A stretch of 64,000 bases of DNA from Onstottus_B arcticum. Lineage in GTDB: Bacteria > Acidobacteriota > Blastocatellia > UBA7656. The translations under genes and the position numbers were made by a program. The stretch lies in the NCBI GenBank assembly GCA_038040485.1, contig JBBPIE010000006.1, positions 186,001 through 250,000 on the forward strand, in the 5' to 3' direction. This document shows positions 59,957 through 64,000 of this stretch, piece after piece. Position 1 is the first letter of the stretch, and the number at the start of each line of letters is the position of its first letter. The notes under the pieces are model-generated. The model saw only the letters and a list, made by a program, of their open reading frames with translations, made no database searches and was not told where the DNA came from.

Positions 59957-61312
59957 GTGGCCAGCACACTAACTGCTCCAACACTCGGCGGTCATCTCCT
60001 CCTGGGAAACCTGCGAGCATTGCAGCGCGAACCGCTGCGCTTTAACCCGCGCGTCACAAGCCAGCTCGGCCACGTTGTTCGCGTGCGGGCCTTCCCCGGC
60101 GTTTATCTTTATCTGGTCACGCACCCGAAAGACGTCGAGCGGGTACTGCAAACAAACCAGCACAACTATCGCAAGCCGGACCTGTTCATCAAACCAGTAA
60201 GCATGCTGGCCGGGATGGGCATACTTACAAGTGAAGGCGACCTTTGGCTTCATCAACGGCGGTTGATGCAGCCCGGATTTCATCGCGCGAAGCTTGCGGC
60301 GCTTGCGGGGTTGATGGCTCAATCTGCGCAATCAGCCGCCGAGCGCTGGAGCGCGCTTGCCAAACAGAACGCCACGATCGACGCAGCCCACGAGATGATG
60401 CGGCTGACGCTCAAGATCGTAAGCGTCGCGCTGTTTTCGACTGACATCAGCGCTGACGCCGACCGCCTTGGCCATGCCGTCCGCGAAACTTTCGAGCACG
60501 TGAGCTATCGGATGAACCACGCTTTCAGTCTGCCCGAAAGCATCCCGACTCGCCGCAACCGCCGTTTCAAACAAGCCAGGCTCCTGCTCGACGAGATGGT
60601 TTTCGGTTTGATCAACGAACGCCGGCGGACGGGCGAAGACAAAGGCGATCTGCTCTCGATGCTGCTGGCCGCGCGTGACGAAGATACAGGCGAAGGAATG
60701 AGCGACCTGCAATTGCGAGATGAGGTGATGACCTTGATACTCGCGGGCCACGAGACGACGGGCGCGGCGCTTTCGTGGACCTGGTACTTGCTGAGTCAGA
60801 ATCCCGAGGCGCGGAGCAAGCTGCAAGCTGAACTCGATCAAGTACTGAACGGGCGCGCGCCGGCGCTTGATGATCTGGAACGGCTGCCGTACACGAGGAT
60901 GGTGTTTGCTGAATCGATGCGGCTCTATCCACCGGCGTGGGGACTTCCGCGGGAAGCGATCGGCGACGACACCCTCGGCGACTATCACGTTCCCGCGCGT
61001 TCGCTGGTGAACCTCAGTCAGTGGGTGACACACAGGCATCCGGACTTCTGGGAGAAGCCTGACGAATTTGATCCCGAGCGGTTCACTCCCGATCGCTCCG
61101 AAGGCCGGCCGCGCTTTGCGTACTTTCCGTTTGGCGGAGGCGCGCGCCAGTGTATCGGCAACAACTTTGCGCTCATGGAAGCGCAGTTGGCGATTGCGAC
61201 GCTGGCTCAGCAGTTCACTCTGGACCTCGTACCGGGTCACCCGGTTGAGGCCGATCCGACGTTCACGCTTCGGCCGCGTTACGGGTTGATGATGACGATT
61301 AAGGATCGCTGA
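59957..61312 (+). CDS. Cytochrome P450
   Basis: This 451-residue heme monooxygenase has all P450 landmarks: oxygen-binding AGHETTGAAL in helix I, the ExxR in FAESMRLYPP, DEFDPERF near the meander, and the heme loop FPFGGGARQCIGNNFAL with the Cys ligand. There is no membrane anchor, so it is soluble. It lies alone, with no ferredoxin or reductase gene beside it. The GTG at 59957 fits the N-terminus. Resemblance is to long-chain fatty-acid hydroxylating families, but the substrate cannot be fixed. Confidence 0.94.
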   Translation: MASTLTAPTLGGHLLLGNLRALQREPLRFNPRVTSQLGHVVRVRAFPGVYLYLVTHPKDVERVLQTNQHNYRKPDLFIKPVSMLAGMGILTSEGDLWLHQRRLMQPGFHRAKLAALAGLMAQSAQSAAERWSALAKQNATIDAAHEMMRLTLKIVSVALFSTDISADADRLGHAVRETFEHVSYRMNHAFSLPESIPTRRNRRFKQARLLLDEMVFGLINERRRTGEDKGDLLSMLLAARDEDTGEGMSDLQLRDEVMTLILAGHETTGAALSWTWYLLSQNPEARSKLQAELDQVLNGRAPALDDLERLPYTRMVFAESMRLYPPAWGLPREAIGDDTLGDYHVPARSLVNLSQWVTHRHPDFWEKPDEFDPERFTPDRSEGRPRFAYFPFGGGARQCIGNNFALMEAQLAIATLAQQFTLDLVPGHPVEADPTFTLRPRYGLMMTIKDR

Positions 61313-61318
61313 GCCGAC

Positions 61319-61345
61319 GTAGCATAGACTTCAGTCTGTGTCGCG
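61319..61345. repeat. Solo arm of the TAGACTTTAGTCTGTG repeat family
   Basis: GTAGCATAGACTTCAGTCTG followed by TGTCGCG matches the left arm of the inverted repeat at 32575. No opposed arm is seen nearby. Confidence 0.65.
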
Positions 61346-61405
61346 CGGGCTTTCCGAAGGCGGAGTCAGTTGAGCACTCGAGACTTTTGATTGGAACAAG
61401 AAAAA

Positions 61406-62848
61406 ATGACCGACAAAAACAATGACGATCGTTTGGAAACACCCGCGCCCGATGCTGATGCCTACGAGCGCGAGGAAACCACCGACTTGAAAGATGCGAC
61501 TCCGGATCGCCCAAAAGGCTGGCCGCTGCACACACGAATCCTGATAGGACTGGTTGTCGGCGTGGGCGCCGGGATTGCGAGCAATGCGGCGTTTGGCGGC
61601 GACAATGCTCGGATCGCGTGGGTCGTCACGAATATCACCGAGCCGATCGGCCAGCTCTTTCTTCGCCTGCTGTTGATGACTGTGATACCGCTGGTCTTCT
61701 CATCACTGGTGGTCGGCGTTGCCGGCATCGGCGACGTGCGCAAGCTCGGGCGCGTGGGTCTGAAGTGCCTGGCCTACACGGTGGTCATTTCAGCGATCTC
61801 CGTTGTCATCGGGCTGACGCTGGCAAACACCGTCCGGCCGGGCAATCGCATTGATCCAACGACGGCCGCCGCGCTTCAGGAGCGTTACGGATCGGACGCC
61901 ACCAAGCAAGTTGAAGACGCGAAGAAAGCAGGCCCGTCCGATTCTGCGCTAATGACGGTCGTGAAAACGATCGTGCCGACGAATCCCATCGCCGCCATCG
62001 CCGGGGTGAAACGCAATCCGGCGGAGGGCGACACGCCGAACATGATTCATCTGATGTTCTTCGCGCTGATTCTGGGCATCGCGATTACGATGGTGTCGGC
62101 CTCGGTGTCCGCGCCGTTTGTGAGAGGGCTTGAGGCGCTTTACGAAATCTCGGCGAAGATCATCGATATGATAATGAAGCTCGCGCCCTATGCGGTTGCG
62201 TGTTTGCTGTTCAACAACACGGCGCGGTTCGGATTGGACTTGCTGGGAGCGCTGGCCTGGTTTGTGGTCACGGTGTTGGCCGGATTGGCGATTCATATGT
62301 TCGGTGTGTACTCGCTGTCGGTTTATTTTCTTTCACGTTTGTCGCCGGTCGATTTTTTCCGCCGCATCAAGACGGTGATGCTGACGGCGTTTTCAACTTC
62401 GTCTTCGAACGCAACCTTGCCAACCGCTTTGCGAGTCTCGGAAGAAAATCTGGGCGTGCCGCGTGAGATAAACAGCTTTGTTTTGACGGTTGGCGCGACC
62501 GCGAATCAGAACGGAACCGCGCTTTACGAGGGCGTGACGGTATTATTCCTCGCGCAGTTAGCCGGCATTGATCTTACATTGGGTCAGCAGGTAATGGTTG
62601 CGTATCTGGCCATCCTCGGTGGGATCGGAACCGCGGGAGTGCCGTCGGGCTCGATTCCGTTCATAGTAGTGGTGCTTGTGACGATCGGGGTCAACCCGTC
62701 GCTGATCGCGATCATCCTTGGCGTGGACCGAATACTGGATATGTGCCGTACGACTTTGAACGTGACAGGCGACATCACCGCGGCAACTTACGTCGCGCGC
62801 TCGGAAGGCTACGAGCTGTTGAAGTCACCTCGACGCGCGCCGGTTTGA
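61406..62848 (+). CDS. Dicarboxylate/amino acid:cation symporter
   Basis: This 480-residue membrane protein is of the DAACS (glutamate/dicarboxylate transporter) family. It has eight helices and two hairpins, with TSSSNATLPTALR in the first hairpin, VLTVGATANQNGTALYEG in helix 7, and GIGTAGVPSGSIPFIVV in the second hairpin. The NMDGT site for sodium coupling in many members reads NQNGT here, so the Asp is Asn. A loop of about 40 residues after helix 3 is longer than in GltPh. The ATG at 61406 is preferred to a TTG at 61391. Confidence 0.93.
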   Translation: MTDKNNDDRLETPAPDADAYEREETTDLKDATPDRPKGWPLHTRILIGLVVGVGAGIASNAAFGGDNARIAWVVTNITEPIGQLFLRLLLMTVIPLVFSSLVVGVAGIGDVRKLGRVGLKCLAYTVVISAISVVIGLTLANTVRPGNRIDPTTAAALQERYGSDATKQVEDAKKAGPSDSALMTVVKTIVPTNPIAAIAGVKRNPAEGDTPNMIHLMFFALILGIAITMVSASVSAPFVRGLEALYEISAKIIDMIMKLAPYAVACLLFNNTARFGLDLLGALAWFVVTVLAGLAIHMFGVYSLSVYFLSRLSPVDFFRRIKTVMLTAFSTSSSNATLPTALRVSEENLGVPREINSFVLTVGATANQNGTALYEGVTVLFLAQLAGIDLTLGQQVMVAYLAILGGIGTAGVPSGSIPFIVVVLVTIGVNPSLIAIILGVDRILDMCRTTLNVTGDITAATYVARSEGYELLKSPRRAPV

Positions 62849-62859
62849 GGTTGCGTTCT

Positions 62860-62951
62860 TGTACGGGCGGCTCTCAGTGGCCGCCCCTCGTTCTGATTTC
62901 GGGTTACATCCAAAGTTAATCGAGGGGCGGCCCCGGAGGGCCGCCCGTACA
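62860..62951. repeat. Inverted repeat with GTACGGGCGGC ends
   Basis: 31-bp arms at about 62860-62890 and 62921-62951 match with three differences. The core resembles the element at 12537 (GGGCGGCCCTCCGTGGCCG). It lies between the symporter and lipoprotein genes and can act as a convergent terminator. Confidence 0.85.
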
Positions 62952-62975
62952 GGCTGGCAGTTCACTCGATACACT

Positions 62976-63335
62976 TCACTTGCGCCTTTCGGCCGAGCGG
63001 CGGCGCGTCTCGCGCATCCCGTTGCCGTAGCTGCGGCCGGCCCAGGTGACGCCGGGAATGACCTTGCCGGTCACCGCGACATAAGTGTCCTTGGTCGGAA
63101 CTCCATACTTCTCTGTGGCGACCCAAATCGTGCCGGTTCCGTCATCGATCTCGTAGACGCCCGCGCCAACCGCGCCGTAGGATCGAACAACTTTTCCACC
63201 AACCGTCACTTCTTTGTCGTAGTATCGTCCGGGGTCTCGCGAAACGTCCCCGATCTTGATGCGCTCAGGACAGCCGGTCAGCGCCAGCGACAACAGAGCA
63301 ATGGATACTCCCAGAACCATGCTGGATCTTTTCAT
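62976..63335 (-). CDS. Lipoprotein with OB-fold-like domain
   Basis: This 119-residue protein has a signal peptide ending in the lipobox LTGC, so it is a lipoprotein. The mature part (VSRDPGRYYDKEVTVGGKVV, YEIDDGTGTIWVATEK, DTYVAVTGKVI) follows the OB-fold pattern of small periplasmic nucleic-acid-like binding proteins. A basic C-terminus ends RETRRRSAERRK. GGAGG lies upstream of the ATG at 63335. The function is unknown. Confidence 0.8.
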   Translation of the reverse strand: MKRSSMVLGVSIALLSLALTGCPERIKIGDVSRDPGRYYDKEVTVGGKVVRSYGAVGAGVYEIDDGTGTIWVATEKYGVPTKDTYVAVTGKVIPGVTWAGRSYGNGMRETRRRSAERRK

Positions 63336-63468
63336 CTTTTATGTCCTCCGAAAGGATTGAACAGGTTGGCAGGGCCTTTGTTGACGTGGCCGCACGAACC
63401 AAACCAGCCGAGCGCCCGGCCCCACCATTGTCTTTGAGTCCCGAAAGCGCGTAAAGGATGCCAGAGGA

Positions 63469-63555
63469 AGTCAGTAGACCGTAGTCAGTAGTCCGTAGTT
63501 TGTGGTCGGTACCTTGGATTCAGACTACGGACTACTGACTACGGACTACTGACTC
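63469..63555. repeat. Heptad GTAGTCAGTAGTCC-type arrays in opposed orientation
   Basis: The stretch 63469-63500 repeats AGTAGTCAGTAGTCC-type units, and 63521-63555 has the complement (GACTACGGACTACTGACT). The second overlaps the 3' end of the next gene: its stop codon and last codons (SQ, TAG) come from the repeat. Confidence 0.85.
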
Positions 63556-64000
63556 CTCAAAGCAACGAGCATTCGGCTCACGCCGTCTTTGACCAACGCG
63601 CCGGCAACGTACAACGTCGCCGCTCCGAGCACGAACAGGAAATAGTGGATCGCCAGGATGTAGCGGTACTCCGTGTGAAATGCGGACTGCACCGCGAGGT
63701 AGTAGGCAGGAACGATCAGCAGTAACAGCAACTCGCGCTGGCGGCCTGCAAGTGCCAGCAGAAGAATTCCCGCAGCAATAAGCGGGAGCAACCGAGACGT
63801 GGTGTAAACGTTGCGCTGAACTCCACGCACCAGCAAACGCGCCCCGCGAGTCCACCTGTGCGGAGTCGGACCTAGCCCGAACAACTCGGCACCGGCAATT
63901 TCCACCGAGGGCCGTGCTGCCGCCTCGCCGTTGTTGGAAATGATCAGACGTACGTCGCTGCGATGACCGCTCGCAAAAGGCATTTGCAGGATCAGCGTTT
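63546..64000 (-). CDS. C-terminal part of a membrane protein, 5' partial
   Basis: The frame is open to the window edge, so only the C-terminal part (at least 150 residues) is seen. It has a periplasmic beta-like part (DVRLIISNNGEAAARPSVEIAGAELF), then membrane segments (LLPLIAAGILLLALA, ELLLLLIVPAYYLAVQSAF and YILAIHYFLFVLGAATLYVAGAL). The YRYILAIHYFLF motif resembles the last helices of GT-C dolichyl-phosphate-sugar transferases. That call is tentative. Its stop lies in a heptad repeat. Confidence 0.5.
   Translation of the reverse strand, partial: TLILQMPFASGHRSDVRLIISNNGEAAARPSVEIAGAELFGLGPTPHRWTRGARLLVRGVQRNVYTTSRLLPLIAAGILLLALAGRQRELLLLLIVPAYYLAVQSAFHTEYRYILAIHYFLFVLGAATLYVAGALVKDGVSRMLVALRSQ

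Noticed and set aside
60332..61240. 302-codon minus-strand frame opposite the P450
   Set aside because: It lies fully within the P450 gene, whose motifs are all intact.

Overview
The window is a gene-dense, high-GC piece of a bacterial chromosome. The gene mix suggests an Acidobacteriota-like soil bacterium, perhaps class Blastocatellia: a sortilin/VPS10-type beta-propeller protein, a TMTC-like membrane TPR protein, a CHAT protein next to a subtilase, a DUF2339 giant membrane protein, several secreted M28 and S8 peptidases, and many palindromic intergenic repeats. This placement rests on gene content only. I saw no rRNA, tRNA or CRISPR array.

Layout. 1-9.5 kb: a transglutaminase-like protein with lost catalytic residues (cut by the window start), an alpha/beta hydrolase, an FmdB zinc ribbon, a small orphan, a zinc-ribbon TPR protein, 3-hydroxybutyryl-CoA dehydrogenase, a TMTC-like membrane TPR protein and an exported orphan. 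9.6-16.5 kb: an amidohydrolase, a secreted M28 peptidase, a penicillin acylase and RadC, separated by repeat-rich spacers. 16.5-24.6 kb: one minus-strand operon with a complete type I restriction-modification system (hsdR, hsdM, hsdS), a four-helix membrane protein between hsdR and hsdM, and a HipA-like kinase plus DUF3037 protein at its 3' end. This is the most system-like locus of the window. 24.9-32.4 kb: an orphan ATP-grasp ligase, the sortilin-like protein, a MazF/antitoxin pair lying between two copies of the sortilin gene leader, a DUF488 protein and a Uma2 protein.

32.8-40.5 kb: a MarR regulator with a visible promoter and operator, DUF2339, a 53-residue basic protein, a zinc-finger/PP2C phosphatase fusion, and a benzoylformate-decarboxylase-like enzyme translationally coupled to a coiled-coil protein. 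The second pair has been tandemly duplicated, and one enzyme copy has decayed. 40.6-48.1 kb: a protein with four DUF5666-like repeats, a zinc-finger protein, a TPR-CHAT gene broken by an internal deletion, a subtilase with a one-base frameshift, and a low-GC secreted calcium-binding-like protein. 48.5-64 kb: an orphan ExbD, a RibD-type reductase, QueD, an HD-GYP/GGDEF signalling protein, a subtilase with a C-terminal hexapeptide repeat, QueE, FabI, an M28-PDZ peptidase, a P450, a dicarboxylate/amino-acid symporter, an OB-fold-like lipoprotein and a partial membrane protein.

Common threads are heavy investment in exported peptidases and amidohydrolases, preQ0 synthesis split over two nearby loci (queD, queE), and one clear defence locus. 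Intergenic DNA is crowded with at least five families of palindromic or heptad repeats. Some run into coding sequence and supply stop codons or C-terminal tails.
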